A stretch of 64,000 bases of DNA from JBDZUZ01 sp040255445 (GCA_040255445.1 JBDZUZ010000003.1:13433-77432), one strand, 5' to 3'; counted from the first letter of the stretch, positions 17,253 to 26,278 are shown. Program-made: numbers and translations. The notes: a model not told the origin generated them from the sequence alone.

Positions 17253-17759
17253 TCACAAGGGTTTGCAGGGTTCGGAAGCGCCGCGGCCGCACTCCGGACA
17301 TCCCCCGGCGCCGACGCCATCGAGCCGATACCCGCACACGCATTTGCCGCGCGGCACACGTCGGATCGGGAGGAGCAGCACAATGCACACGCAGGCGACC
17401 AGCAACATCCCGATCGCCACACCGTACGTCCGGCGCGTCATCTGCGCCGGCGACACGACCCCCGGCGGGCTCCCTTGCAATTCGTAGTGGTATGTCGTGG
17501 TATCGAGGCCCGGGTCGAACTGCCAGTTTGTGATCGCGGTGTCGGACGAGGGCGGCACGCTTCCCTGTTGCGTCTCGAAGATCAGCCGCCCGTGCTCGAT
17601 CATGATCCGATGTTGCGCCCAGAGCCCCGGCCCCGCCGCGGTGTTCCAGATCCACGCGATGCGTACGCTGCACACCGCCGCGGTCAGTCCGAGCAGCAGG
17701 ACCGCGGTAATCAGCAGCACGCGGCGTTGCCAGCGATCTCGTATGACGGCCGACCACAT
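17253..17759 (-). CDS. Two-TM protein with C-terminal zinc ribbon
   Basis: A 168-residue membrane protein of unknown function. An N-terminal TM segment (about 14-32) is followed by an extracytoplasmic domain of about 75 residues, a second TM (about 112-133) and a cytoplasmic C-terminus with a zinc ribbon (CVCGYRLDGVGAGGCPECG). The CxCGYxLxG...CPECG form is common in planctomycete membrane proteins. It sits between the S41 peptidase and the DinB-like gene, on the opposite strand, 30 bases from the start of the latter. Confidence 0.8.
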   Translation of the reverse strand: MWSAVIRDRWQRRVLLITAVLLLGLTAAVCSVRIAWIWNTAAGPGLWAQHRIMIEHGRLIFETQQGSVPPSSDTAITNWQFDPGLDTTTYHYELQGSPPGVVSPAQMTRRTYGVAIGMLLVACVCIVLLLPIRRVPRGKCVCGYRLDGVGAGGCPECGRGASEPCKPL

Positions 17760-17789
17760 GCCCGCAGTCTACCCGACCGGAATGATGCA

Positions 17790-18299
17790 ATGACGACCAA
17801 ACGCCCCACGTCGATCCTCCACACCGGTTCCGCCCCGCTGGCCGCCCGACTCCTCCGCGCCGCGATCATCGAGCCGTGGGAATCGGTCGATCAGGTTATC
17901 GAGAGCATCGAGCGAGACAGCGCGCTTCTCGGCGATCCGACCCGCGAAGGTACGGGCGCCTGGCACCTGCGCCATATCGTCGAGGTCTTCCGATTGCACG
18001 CACGAACGGTCATGGCTGGCGCAGGTGACCCCGCTGCCGCGGCGACCCTCCCGCCGCCAGAGGCATCTATACCAGATGCCGCAGAGTGGTCGCCACGCCT
18101 TGCACGCGATGAACTGCTCGCCGATGTCGAGACCTTCTGCGCGTGGCTCGCGGCCCAATCCGATGACACCCTCTCGGAGGCGTTCAACTACGGACGTCGG
18201 GTCGATGTCATGACGATGCTGAGCGTCATGCTGCAGCACATCACCTGGCACGCAGCGGCGGTACATTACTGGCGGAAGTGGAAGGCATCCCCCGGCTGA
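17790..18299 (+). CDS. DinB-like four-helix protein
   Basis: A 169-residue helical protein with features of the DinB/YfiT-like fold: an early His (WHLRHIVEVFRLHART) and a late MLQHITWHAAAVHYW motif. Together these give three His at the positions that usually bind a metal. Such proteins often act as metal-dependent thiol-transferases, but the exact role is unknown here. The start at 17790 (ATGACGACC) lies 30 bases from the divergent start at 17759, so the promoter region between them must be short. The overlapping longer reading frame upstream runs antisense to the zinc-ribbon gene and is ignored. Confidence 0.75.
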   Translation: MTTKRPTSILHTGSAPLAARLLRAAIIEPWESVDQVIESIERDSALLGDPTREGTGAWHLRHIVEVFRLHARTVMAGAGDPAAAATLPPPEASIPDAAEWSPRLARDELLADVETFCAWLAAQSDDTLSEAFNYGRRVDVMTMLSVMLQHITWHAAAVHYWRKWKASPG

Positions 18300-18441
18300 T
18301 GCAGCTAGGTATCCGCCACCGGCCGCCGATCCCATCGCCCATATGTGCATTGCGTCAAGATGCGACACCTCACGCCGCCCCCGGAATCCAACTCCGACCC
18401 TCCGGCGGATTCAAACCGCCGGGAGAACAGGAGTTTCAACC

Positions 18442-19191
18442 ATGGGCGTACTTGATGGCAAGCTTGCGTTGGTGACAGGGGGCAGCAGGGGGATCGGTGC
18501 GGCGACGAGTCGCGCCTTGGCGTCGGAAGGCGCCGCTATCGCGGTGAACTACGCGGGGAACCGCGAACGCGCGGATGCGGTGGTGAAGTAGATCGCCGGC
18601 CGCGGCGGGCGGGCCTTCGCGGTGCAGGGGGACGTCGGCGACCCCGGGTCGGTTGAAAGGATCTTCTCCGCGGTAGACAAGGAGTTTGGCGGCAAGCTCG
18701 ACATCCTCGTAAACAACGCCGCGTTGTTCGAGATGGGCCCGGTAACAGAGACGTCGCTCGAGGACTTCGATCGGCTGACCCGCGTCAACGTCCGCGGCGT
18801 GTTCGATGTCACCCGCCACGCGGTCAAGCGCCTTCGCGACAACGGCCGCATCATCTCGATCGGCAGCATTATGGGCCAGCGCGGAATGATGCCCGGCAGC
18901 AGCATCTACGGCATGAGCAAGGCCGCGGTCGCAGGTCTGACGCGTGGCTGGGCCCATGACCTGTCGCCCCGCGGCATCACGGTCAATTGCGTCGAACCTG
19001 GCCCGATCAATACGGACATGAACCCTGATATCGCCGAGAACCCCGGCGCCGACATGATGAAGGCGATGACGGCGATGAAGCGGTACGGAAAGCCCGAGGA
19101 GGTCGCCGCGCTGGTCGTGTTCCTCGCCCGGCCCGAGAGCCAGTACATCACCGGTCAGTCGATCGGGGTGGACGGCGGGATGCAGGCGTAG
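18442..19191 (+). pseudogene. SDR oxidoreductase interrupted by one in-frame TAG
   Basis: A short-chain dehydrogenase/reductase (250 codons) with a normal start: GGAG lies 9 bases before ATG 18442. The N-terminal NAD(P)-binding motif is GGSRGIGAATSRALASEG. After codon 49 the frame hits TAG at 18589-18591, then continues in the same frame with an intact domain: LDILVNNAA, ISIGSIMG, YGMSKAA (Ser-Tyr-Lys catalytic set) and the C-terminal YITGQSIGVDGGMQA. Only the one codon is wrong; relatives often have a Glu there (GAG to TAG is a single change). Either this is a recent pseudogene, a sequencing or assembly error, or a stop that is suppressed. Translation could also restart at ATG 18622, but that product would lack the cofactor motif. 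Confidence 0.8.
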
Positions 19192-19222
19192 CGTACCCCC
19201 GCGCCGCTCGGTCGATCCGAGT

Positions 19223-19885
19223 TCAACGCCGGGCGGCAGACGGTTCGTTCTCCGCCGCGGCGTCGGGCGAGTCGGTCCGACGCCGCGGCGGATCGTCCGC
19301 ATCTTCGTCCGAAGGACGCGGCGGCCGTCTCCCTTCATCTCGCACCTGGATGCCGAGAAATCCGGCGACGCTGTCCGCCATGGCACGTCCCCGCTCAGCC
19401 CCGTTGTTCTGGGTCTCGTCGAGCACGATCGCGCGCCGGGGCTTGGTGATACGCAACTTCGCGGTCACGACTTGAGCGTCGAACGAGGCACGGCCATCGG
19501 TCCGGTGCGGCCGCGATTCGGTGCGGTACTCCACAACAACGGCCGCGATGCGGTCGAGCGAGAAACTGCAGGGCCGCTCGGTCTCGACGATGGGCGAACG
19601 TACCGTGTACGCTCCTTGATTCGTGACCCGGTCAAGCTCCAGCCGTTCCCGCCCGACAGCCAGCGTCACCGCACCGGTCCAGAAGATCGCCTGCGCGATG
19701 AACGCGCCCAGGCCGATCCAGAGATGATTGGTGTTGAGTCCGGACTTCTTGAACTCATAGATCGCCGCGGCCACCACCGCCGCCGTGAGAACTACGCCAA
19801 GCACGGTGGCGAAGATCATCCACCCCCGTCCGCCCGGCACGCCGGACAGGACTAGCCGCTCCCCCGTCTGGCTCTCGATCTTCAT
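19223..19885 (-). CDS. Hypothetical two-TM membrane protein
   Basis: A 220-residue protein with no recognised domain. Two TM segments lie at about residues 23-42 and 57-75. A cytoplasmic domain with beta-type character follows (RERLELDRVTNQGAYTVRSP, RIAAVVVEYRTES). The C-terminus is acidic and Arg-rich. ATG 19885 (MKIESQTGERL) is preferred over an upstream start at 19969 because the extra residues look non-coding. Divergent from PEP carboxylase, whose start is 82 bases away. Confidence 0.65.
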   Translation of the reverse strand: MKIESQTGERLVLSGVPGGRGWMIFATVLGVVLTAAVVAAAIYEFKKSGLNTNHLWIGLGAFIAQAIFWTGAVTLAVGRERLELDRVTNQGAYTVRSPIVETERPCSFSLDRIAAVVVEYRTESRPHRTDGRASFDAQVVTAKLRITKPRRAIVLDETQNNGAERGRAMADSVAGFLGIQVRDEGRRPPRPSDEDADDPPRRRTDSPDAAAENEPSAARR

Positions 19886-19967
19886 GAGAAATCTATTGGC
19901 AGAACACGGCGCAAGGTTCCACCCGATGTGGTCACCCGACGGCCGGACTTGCGGCGAATGATGGGTC

Positions 19968-22715
19968 ATGGAAGCACGCGACGACTACACATTCGTGACG
20001 GGGGTTCTTGACGAGGTCGTGGAGGGTCCGTGGGCGGCAGCCCGAGACCAAGCCGCGGGCCTCGTCGGACTCTGCGGGGGGGACGGCGACACGCTGGTCC
20101 GCGGCCTGACGGAAGCGAGGAAGCAGCTCGCTGGAGCCAGCACCCCCGCGCTGCTCGAACTGGTGCGGTACCTTACCGTTCGTTTCCACCTGCTCAACAA
20201 CGCCGAGAAGGCGAACATCGCGCGGGTCAACCGGCAGCGGGAGATCAGCGAGACCTTCGAGAAGCCGCGGTCCGAGTCGATCGCCGAAGGATTGAAGACG
20301 CTCGCCAGGTCGGGGCTTGACGCCGAGCGCACCATGCTGCTCCTGACGCGCCTCGATATCCAGCCGACACTGACCGCGCACCCGACCGAAGCCCGCCGCC
20401 GCAGCCTGCAGTTCAAGCTCCGCGAGGTCACGGAGATCCTCCAACGGCGGTCCGATCAGGGAGGTACACCCGGCGAGATGCGCCGGGCCGATTCGCGCAT
20501 GCGCCAGGTCGCCAAGCTCATGATGGCGACCGACGAGGTGCGGGCCCGCCGCCTGGGCGTGATCGACGAGGTTAAGAACGGCCTGCACTTCCTCACCGGC
20601 ACCATCTGGGACGCGGTGCTGATGCTGGCGCGCGATGTCGCCGACGGCCTCCGCGGCGTACACGGGGCGAAGGCCGGGTCGGTCTCGCTCGCTGACCTGC
20701 CGCCGATGGTCCGCTACCGCACCTGGATGGGCGGCGACCGCGATGGCAACCCGCGGGTCACCGCCGAGATGACCCGCCGCACGCTCTCGCTGCTCGCCGA
20801 GGCCGCGCGCGAGAAGATCGTCGCCGCGCTCGAGCAACTTCGGCAGGAGCTGAGTGTGTCGGACCGCCGCGGCGAGGTGCCACTCCGCCTCCGCGAGGCG
20901 ATCGCCCGTGATGAGGGATTCATCGAAGGCAGCGAGGACCGCCTCGCCCACGCGCAACACGAGCCCTTCCGCATCCGCATCATGCAGATGCAGGGCCGCG
21001 TGCTCCGTGATCCAACCTACTCCTCGAGCATGCTGCTCTCCGACCTCCAGGAGATCCGCAGTTGCCTCAAGCTGATGGGGATCGACGAGCCGGCGGACGA
21101 CGGCCCGCTGGCGGAATTGATCGTGCGGGTCCGCGTCTTCGGGTTGTACCTTGCGAGCCTGGATATCCGCCAGCACTCGGGCGTGCACGAGCGGGTGGTG
21201 GGGGAGTTGCTGCGGCTCGGCGGCGTCGAACGGGACTACGCAGCGCTCGACGAGAGTGCGCGGATGGAGATCCTCCGCCGCGAACTGCTCAACCCGCGGC
21301 CGCTTCTGCCGCGGGCTGCGAAGGTCAGCGACCAGACCGCCGAGGCGCTCGATGTCCTCCGCGCCGTCGCCGAAGCGCAGGCGAAGGAGCCCAACTGCAT
21401 CCGCGGCTACATCGTCTCGATGACCCACAGCATCAGCGACCTTTTCGAGGTACTGCTGATGATGAAGGAGACCGGCCTCTTCCGCATCGAACGCGGCGAG
21501 GACGGGTCCCTCTCGGCGGCCAGCGGCCTCGATGTTGCGCCCCTGCTGGAGACGATCGATGATCTGAAGCGCGGCCCCGAGCTCATCGGCGCTCTCTTCG
21601 ATGAACCGGTCTATCAGGCACAGATGAGTGCACGGGGCGCCGTCGAATCGACCGATGGGTCGCCCTTCCAGGAGATCATGCTCGGGTACTCCGACTCCAA
21701 CAAGGACGGCGGCTTCCTTATGGCCAACGTCGCGCTCCGCGAAGCGCAGGAGAAGGTGTGCACGGTCTGCCGCGACCGCGGCGTCGCGTTCCGCTTGTTC
21801 CACGGACGGGGCGGGACCGTCGGCCGCGGCGGCGGACGCGCCAACCGCGCGATTCTCTCGATGCCCGCCGCGGCCCACAACGGCCGGATCCGCTTCACCG
21901 AACAGGGCGAGGTGATCTCCTTCCGCTACGGTGTCCCCGCGATCGCGCGGCGGCACCTCGAGCAGATCGTGAGCGCGATGATCGTCTCCTCCCGCCGCGG
22001 CGGCGTCGTGGGCGAGATGGACGAGAAGCAGGCTCCGCGTGAGGCGCTCGAACTGGTGGACGGCCTCTCGCGCGAGGCGATGCGGGCGTACCGCGAGCTG
22101 ATCGAGGATGAGCAGTTCTGGCCGTGGTTCACCGCGGTCAGCCCGGTCAAGCACATCGGCGGCCTGCCGATCGCATCGCGGCCGGTCTCGCGGAGCAAGG
22201 GCGACCTCACCTTCGACACGCTGCGGGCGATCCCCTGGGTGTTCTCGTGGATCCAGATGCGCTACCTCGCACCGAGCTGGTACGGTCTGGGCGCAGCGCT
22301 GGGCGGGCTCGACAAAGGCGGGCTCACGAAGCTGCGCGATGCGTACGGCGGCTGGGAGTTCTTCCGGACCGTTATCAACAACGCGCAGCGCGAGATGGCC
22401 CGGGCCCGGCTGGAGACAGCTCGGTTCTACGCGACCGAGCACGAGTTCGGCGAGCGGATCCACAACATCCTGGAAGCCGACTTCCGCAAGGCCGAGGCCG
22501 CGATCCTCTCCCTCACCGGGCAGAAGAACCTCCTCGAGAGCGAGCCGGTGATCGCGCGATCCATCGCAGCACGAAACCCGTGGACGGACCTGATCAATCT
22601 CGCGCAGGTGGAGATGCTCAAGCGAGCCAGGGCCGACGATGCGGAGGAAGGCCTGCAGCAGGCGATCTTCGCCAGTATCAACGCCGTCGCGGCCGCGATG
22701 CAGTCGACTGGTTGA
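19968..22715 (+). CDS. ppc: Phosphoenolpyruvate carboxylase
   Basis: PEP carboxylase, which makes oxaloacetate from PEP and bicarbonate and so refills the TCA cycle in the cytoplasm. At 915 residues it has the normal length. Conserved features: TAHPTEARRRSL with catalytic His138, MGGDRDGNPRVT, GYSDSNKDGGFLMAN, FHGRGGTVGRGGGRANRAIL (the mobile loop) and a C-terminal ...QSTG close to the usual NTG end. ATG 19968 is the start. The gene stands alone, divergent from 19223-19885. An inverted repeat at 22727-22780 lies just past its stop. Confidence 0.97.
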   Translation: MEARDDYTFVTGVLDEVVEGPWAAARDQAAGLVGLCGGDGDTLVRGLTEARKQLAGASTPALLELVRYLTVRFHLLNNAEKANIARVNRQREISETFEKPRSESIAEGLKTLARSGLDAERTMLLLTRLDIQPTLTAHPTEARRRSLQFKLREVTEILQRRSDQGGTPGEMRRADSRMRQVAKLMMATDEVRARRLGVIDEVKNGLHFLTGTIWDAVLMLARDVADGLRGVHGAKAGSVSLADLPPMVRYRTWMGGDRDGNPRVTAEMTRRTLSLLAEAAREKIVAALEQLRQELSVSDRRGEVPLRLREAIARDEGFIEGSEDRLAHAQHEPFRIRIMQMQGRVLRDPTYSSSMLLSDLQEIRSCLKLMGIDEPADDGPLAELIVRVRVFGLYLASLDIRQHSGVHERVVGELLRLGGVERDYAALDESARMEILRRELLNPRPLLPRAAKVSDQTAEALDVLRAVAEAQAKEPNCIRGYIVSMTHSISDLFEVLLMMKETGLFRIERGEDGSLSAASGLDVAPLLETIDDLKRGPELIGALFDEPVYQAQMSARGAVESTDGSPFQEIMLGYSDSNKDGGFLMANVALREAQEKVCTVCRDRGVAFRLFHGRGGTVGRGGGRANRAILSMPAAAHNGRIRFTEQGEVISFRYGVPAIARRHLEQIVSAMIVSSRRGGVVGEMDEKQAPREALELVDGLSREAMRAYRELIEDEQFWPWFTAVSPVKHIGGLPIASRPVSRSKGDLTFDTLRAIPWVFSWIQMRYLAPSWYGLGAALGGLDKGGLTKLRDAYGGWEFFRTVINNAQREMARARLETARFYATEHEFGERIHNILEADFRKAEAAILSLTGQKNLLESEPVIARSIAARNPWTDLINLAQVEMLKRARADDAEEGLQQAIFASINAVAAAMQSTG

Positions 22716-22726
22716 CGTGGCACCGT

Positions 22727-22780
22727 ATGTCCGGCCCGTAACTGCCCAGCCTTGAGGCTGTTGCGGCGTTGGCCGGACAT
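22727..22780. repeat. Inverted repeat after ppc
   Basis: Ten-base perfect arms (ATGTCCGGCC/GGCCGGACAT) are separated by 34 bases that contain a smaller hairpin (AGCC-TTGA-GGCT). It lies 12 bases past the ppc stop and may act as a terminator or mRNA-stabilising structure, although no T tract follows. Confidence 0.45.
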
Positions 22781-22872
22781 CGGTGCTTCATTCTCGTTCG
22801 TTGAGCAGAGGTCGACATCCACACCGGAGGTCAAGGCCAGCCGATCACGGCACACCGATCATCGCGCAGCGA

Positions 22873-23064
22873 TCAGGGCTTGGATCCGCGCTGCGGGCCT
22901 TGGGCCATTCCCTCCGTCGCCCTCTCCTCCGCCGGCCGCGCTGCCCCCGCACACTTCCTCGAGCAGTACTTCACCCGCTCCCAGTCCCGTTCCCACTTCT
23001 TCCGCCACGCGAACGGGCGGCCGCAGTGTGCGCAGGTCTTGGTTGGCAGGTGCTGGTTGGGCAT
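22873..23064 (-). CDS. DUF2256 small zinc-binding protein
   Basis: A 63-residue basic protein that matches DUF2256. It has CAHCGRPFAWRKKW, then ERDWERVKYCSRKC, giving a CxxC...CxxxC zinc-binding core with the conserved WRKKW segment. ATG 23064 begins the domain after nine residues; a TTG at 23070 is possible. Family members are often encoded beside photolyase/cryptochrome genes. Here the Fe-S photolyase gene starts 82 bases away on the other strand, so the two may share a promoter region. Molecular role unknown. Confidence 0.85.
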   Translation of the reverse strand: MPNQHLPTKTCAHCGRPFAWRKKWERDWERVKYCSRKCAGAARPAEERATEGMAQGPQRGSKP

Positions 23065-23145
23065 GGCCAATCGCTGTAACGGGCTGGCAGAAGGGCTGGC
23101 GAACGGACTGCGAATCGATACAGGCCGCCCTGGCGAACGGCGATC

Positions 23146-24747
23146 ATGGCGAAGAAGTCAGAGAACGGCCGGCTCGCGGTAGTCTTCGGCGATCAACTCG
23201 ATCCCGATGCGGCCCTGATCAAAGGGCTCAGGAAGGGCGACAACGTCCTGATGATGGAAGTGGTGGAGGAGTCACAGCACGTCCCCAGCCATATCCAGCG
23301 GACCGTCATGTTCCTCTCCGCCATGCGTCACTTCGCCGCGGACCTGCGGGACACGCACCAGGACAAGGGCGTCGAGGTCCGGTACATCGAGCTGGATGCG
23401 AAGGGCAACACGGGCTCCTTCGCCACCGAGATCGAGCGGGCCGCGAAGGACCTCAAGCCCTCCTCGATCGTCTGCACCGAGCCCGGCGAGTGGCGCGTGC
23501 TCGAGATGATCGAGGATGTCGCCGACTCGCTGAAACTCGAACTCGAAGTGCTCCCCGATGAGCACTTCATGACCACCCGTGAAGAATTCGCCAAGTGGGC
23601 CGACGGCCGCAAGTCGCTCACGATGGAGTACTTCTACCGCGAGCAGCGCAAGAAGACCGGCTACCTGATGACGAAGAAGGGCGACCCGGTCGGCGGCGAC
23701 TGGAATCTCGACAAGGAGAACCGCGAGACCTTCGGCAAGGACGGCCCGGGAAAGGTGCCGGCGCCGAAACGGTTCCCGATGGACGACATCACCAAGGCCG
23801 TCGTCAATGCGGTCAGGAAGAAGCTCCCGGATCTGCCCGGTGAACTCGACGACACCGAGGACTTCCGCTGGCCCGTGACCCGCAAGGAAGCTCTCGCCGC
23901 GCTCAAGGATTTCATCAAGAACCGTCTCGAGAAGTTCGGCCCGTTCGAGGATGCAATGTGGACCGGTGAGCCCGTCCTCTACCACTCGCTGATCTCGCCC
24001 GCGATCAATCTCAAACTCCTCAACCCCCGCGAGTGCTGCGAGAAGGCGCTCGCGGCCTATAACGAAGGCGATGCCCCGCTCCAGTCCGTCGAAGGCTTCG
24101 TCCGCCAGCTCATCGGCTGGCGAGAGTTCATCCGCGGCGTGTACTGGTTCGAAGGCCCCGGCTACGGCAAGCGCAACTCGCTCGAGGCCGGGGGCAAACT
24201 CCCCGAGTTCTACTGGACCGGCGAGATCGACATGGCCTGCCTCAGAGAGACCATCGGCCAGGTCCTCGAGACCGGCCACAACCACCACATCCCCCGCCTG
24301 ATGGTCATGGGCAACTTCGCCCTCCTCGCCGGCGTCCACCCCCGCGCCATCACCGACTGGTACCTGGGCATGTTCGTCGACGGCATCGACTGGGTCACCA
24401 CGCCCAACACACTGGGCATGGTCATGCACGCCGACGGCCGCGATGGGCTGGGCAAGGGCGTCACCGGCCTCGTCGGCACCAAGCCGTACGCGGCGAGCGG
24501 CCAGTACATCAAGCGGATGAGCAACTTCTGCACCAACTGCCGCTACGACCCGGGCAAGAAGACCGGCGATGAGGCCTGCCCTTTCTCCGTCCTCTACTGG
24601 GACTTCCTGATCCGCCACCAGGACGACTTCAAGGACAATCAGCGGATGGCGATGATCCTCAAGAACGTCGACCGCATGAAGCCCGAGCAGCGGGCGGAGT
24701 TGACCCGCGACGGGAAGCGGCTCCGCAAAGAGCTCGGCATCGAGTGA
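23146..24747 (+). CDS. Fe-S bacterial cryptochrome/(6-4)-type photolyase (PhrB/CryB-like)
   Basis: A 533-residue deoxyribodipyrimidine photolyase-related protein. It has an N-terminal Rossmann-like domain (VVFGDQLDPDAALI) and a C-terminal FAD-binding helical domain (QLIGWREFIRGVYW, GHNHHIPRLMVMGNF). Four Cys match the 4Fe-4S site of PhrB-type photolyases: Cys365 (DMACLRE), Cys462 and Cys465 (NFCTNCRYDP) and Cys478 (GDEACPF). The 3 and 13 residue spacings match that site. It should bind FAD and repair UV photoproducts, or act as a light sensor. An adjacent DUF2256 gene fits known genomic association. ATG 23146 begins with MAKKSENGRL. Confidence 0.92.
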   Translation: MAKKSENGRLAVVFGDQLDPDAALIKGLRKGDNVLMMEVVEESQHVPSHIQRTVMFLSAMRHFAADLRDTHQDKGVEVRYIELDAKGNTGSFATEIERAAKDLKPSSIVCTEPGEWRVLEMIEDVADSLKLELEVLPDEHFMTTREEFAKWADGRKSLTMEYFYREQRKKTGYLMTKKGDPVGGDWNLDKENRETFGKDGPGKVPAPKRFPMDDITKAVVNAVRKKLPDLPGELDDTEDFRWPVTRKEALAALKDFIKNRLEKFGPFEDAMWTGEPVLYHSLISPAINLKLLNPRECCEKALAAYNEGDAPLQSVEGFVRQLIGWREFIRGVYWFEGPGYGKRNSLEAGGKLPEFYWTGEIDMACLRETIGQVLETGHNHHIPRLMVMGNFALLAGVHPRAITDWYLGMFVDGIDWVTTPNTLGMVMHADGRDGLGKGVTGLVGTKPYAASGQYIKRMSNFCTNCRYDPGKKTGDEACPFSVLYWDFLIRHQDDFKDNQRMAMILKNVDRMKPEQRAELTRDGKRLRKELGIE

Positions 24748-24753
24748 CCTCGC

Positions 24754-24867
24754 CTCGATGCCTTGATCCCCCGTGCCTCGATGCCTTCCGATCATTCAAA
24801 CCCGCTCGGCGCCCAGAGGGGTGTCGCGCCGGAAAGGCATCAAGGCACGGGGCACCGAGGCATCAAG
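24754..24867. repeat. Imperfect 36-bp inverted repeat with internal direct repeats
   Basis: Arms at 24754-24789 and 24832-24867 match at about 30 of 36 positions and enclose 42 bases. Each arm contains TGCCTYGATGCC-like units twice, so the element is also internally repeated. It fills the gap between the photolyase stop and lemA. It may be a transcription terminator, a protein-binding array or a small dispersed repeat. Confidence 0.65.
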
Positions 24868-24904
24868 TCTGCGGCCCCGCATCACCCGCGATATCCTCCC
24901 TCCC

Positions 24905-25498
24905 ATGAGGGTCGGGCCCGAAATCCTGGTGCTGGTCGCCGCGGCGGTGCTCATCCCGCTGGTCTGGCTGATCGCCGTCTACAACCGCTTCGTCCGGCTC
25001 CGCCAGCACATGCGCGAGAGCTGGGCCGACATCTCCGTCGAGCTCAAACGCCGCCACGACCTCATTCCCTCCCTTGTCGAGACCGTCCGTGGCTACGCGG
25101 CCCACGAGAAGGCCGTGCTCGAGCGGGTCGTGGAACTCCGCAACGTCGCCGATGCCAAGCACACGACGGCGGCGTCGCAGGGGCACGACGAGACGCAACT
25201 GATGCGCGAGGTCAAACGTCTCTTCGCCGTGGTCGAGGCCTACCCCCAGCTCAAGGCCGACCGCAACTTCCTACAGCTTCAGGAAGAACTCGCTCTCACC
25301 GAGGACCGCATCGCCGCCGCCCGCCGCTTCTTCAACGCCAACGTTCGCGACTTCAACCGCCTCTGCGAGGCGTTTCCCACGAACCTCGTCGCGGGCATGT
25401 TCTCCTTCAAGCCCGAGTCGTTCTTCACGCTCGACAGCGATGCCGAGCGGGTCGTGCCGCGGGTCGATCTTTCGCTGACTCAGCCCGGCGTCGTCTGA
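24905..25498 (+). CDS. lemA: LemA-family protein
   Basis: A 197-residue LemA-family protein. An N-terminal TM anchor (LVLVAAAVLIPLVWLIAVY) precedes a long helical domain with the family pattern YNRFVRLRQHMRESWADI, LKRRHDLIPSLVETV and FFNANVRDFNRLCEAFP, ending AGMFSFKPESFF. The helical domain likely faces outside the cytoplasm. Its biochemical role is not established. ATG 24905 is chosen because the family starts just before the TM segment; the open frame upstream is repeat sequence. Confidence 0.9.
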   Translation: MRVGPEILVLVAAAVLIPLVWLIAVYNRFVRLRQHMRESWADISVELKRRHDLIPSLVETVRGYAAHEKAVLERVVELRNVADAKHTTAASQGHDETQLMREVKRLFAVVEAYPQLKADRNFLQLQEELALTEDRIAAARRFFNANVRDFNRLCEAFPTNLVAGMFSFKPESFFTLDSDAERVVPRVDLSLTQPGVV

Positions 25499-25549
25499 CG
25501 CCCGCGGCCCATCCGGCCCGTGCCGCACGGCGCCGCGGCACACTCGGGC

Positions 25550-26278
25550 TTACCGCTCAAACCGCACGGTGTTCCGCAGCACCCCGATCGAGCCGATCTC
25601 CACCTCGACGACATCGCCATCCTTCAGCCACACCGGCGGGTTGCGTGCCATCCCCACGCCGCTGGGCGTCCCGGTCATGATCACCGTCCCCGGCACCAGC
25701 GTCGTGCCGCGGCTGAGGTCCGCGATCAGAGTCGCCACCGAAAACATCATGTCCGCGGTCGTCCCATCCTGCATCACCTTGCCGTTCACGCGACACACCA
25801 CCCGCAGGTCCTGCGGGTTCTTGACCGCGCTCGGCGGCACGATCTCCGGCCCCAGCGGACAGAACGTATCGAAGCTCTTGCCGCGGCAGAACTGCCCTCC
25901 AGACCCCTCCTTCTGCCACCACCGCGCTGAGACATCGTTCCCGCAGGTGTACCCCAGCACGCACCGCAGCGCATCGGCCTCCGAGACATCCCGCACCGGG
26001 CTGCCGTCCGGGCACTCGCCGATGATCACCGCAAGTTCCGCCTCGAAGTCCACCTGCTCCCGGTCCTGGCAGACCTTCGGCACCACGATGTCCTCGCCGT
26101 CGAACGCGATCGAACCGACCGACTTGTGGAAGACCATCGGCCGCGTCGGCACCGCCGCGGCCTGCTCCTTGGCGTGCTCGGCGTAGTTGCGGCCGATCCC
26201 GATGATCTGGCGGATCGGGAGGTCCTCGACCGGGGAGAGTCGAACGGAAACCAGGCTGCGGGAGCGGGTCAGGCGCAT
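25550..26278 (-). CDS. Fumarylacetoacetate hydrolase-family enzyme
   Basis: A 242-residue FAH-family protein. It has IGIGRNYAEHAKE near the N-terminus, then the metal-binding DFEAELAVIIG (two Glu) and YTCGNDVSARWWQ (Asp). Substrate-loop residues lie in KSFDTFCPLGP, and GTPSGVGMARNPPVWLKDGD is the conserved C-terminal strand. Family reactions include hydrolysis of acylpyruvates and hydration or decarboxylation in aromatic catabolism; the substrate cannot be told here. ATG 26278 gives a slightly short N-terminus, typical of acylpyruvase-like members. It stands alone and converges with lemA. Confidence 0.9.
   Translation of the reverse strand: MRLTRSRSLVSVRLSPVEDLPIRQIIGIGRNYAEHAKEQAAAVPTRPMVFHKSVGSIAFDGEDIVVPKVCQDREQVDFEAELAVIIGECPDGSPVRDVSEADALRCVLGYTCGNDVSARWWQKEGSGGQFCRGKSFDTFCPLGPEIVPPSAVKNPQDLRVVCRVNGKVMQDGTTADMMFSVATLIADLSRGTTLVPGTVIMTGTPSGVGMARNPPVWLKDGDVVEVEIGSIGVLRNTVRFER

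Noticed and set aside
18622..19191. Independent short SDR gene starting after the TAG
   Set aside because: It would lack the NAD(P)-binding motif that lies in the same frame just upstream of the stop; one broken gene explains the data better.
19932..22463. 843-codon minus-strand open frame opposite ppc
   Set aside because: PEP carboxylase on the plus strand has all family motifs; the antisense product has none.
22727..22780. Integron attC site
   Set aside because: The inverted repeat has an inner hairpin, but the GTTRRRY-type core sites do not fit and no integrase or cassette is near.
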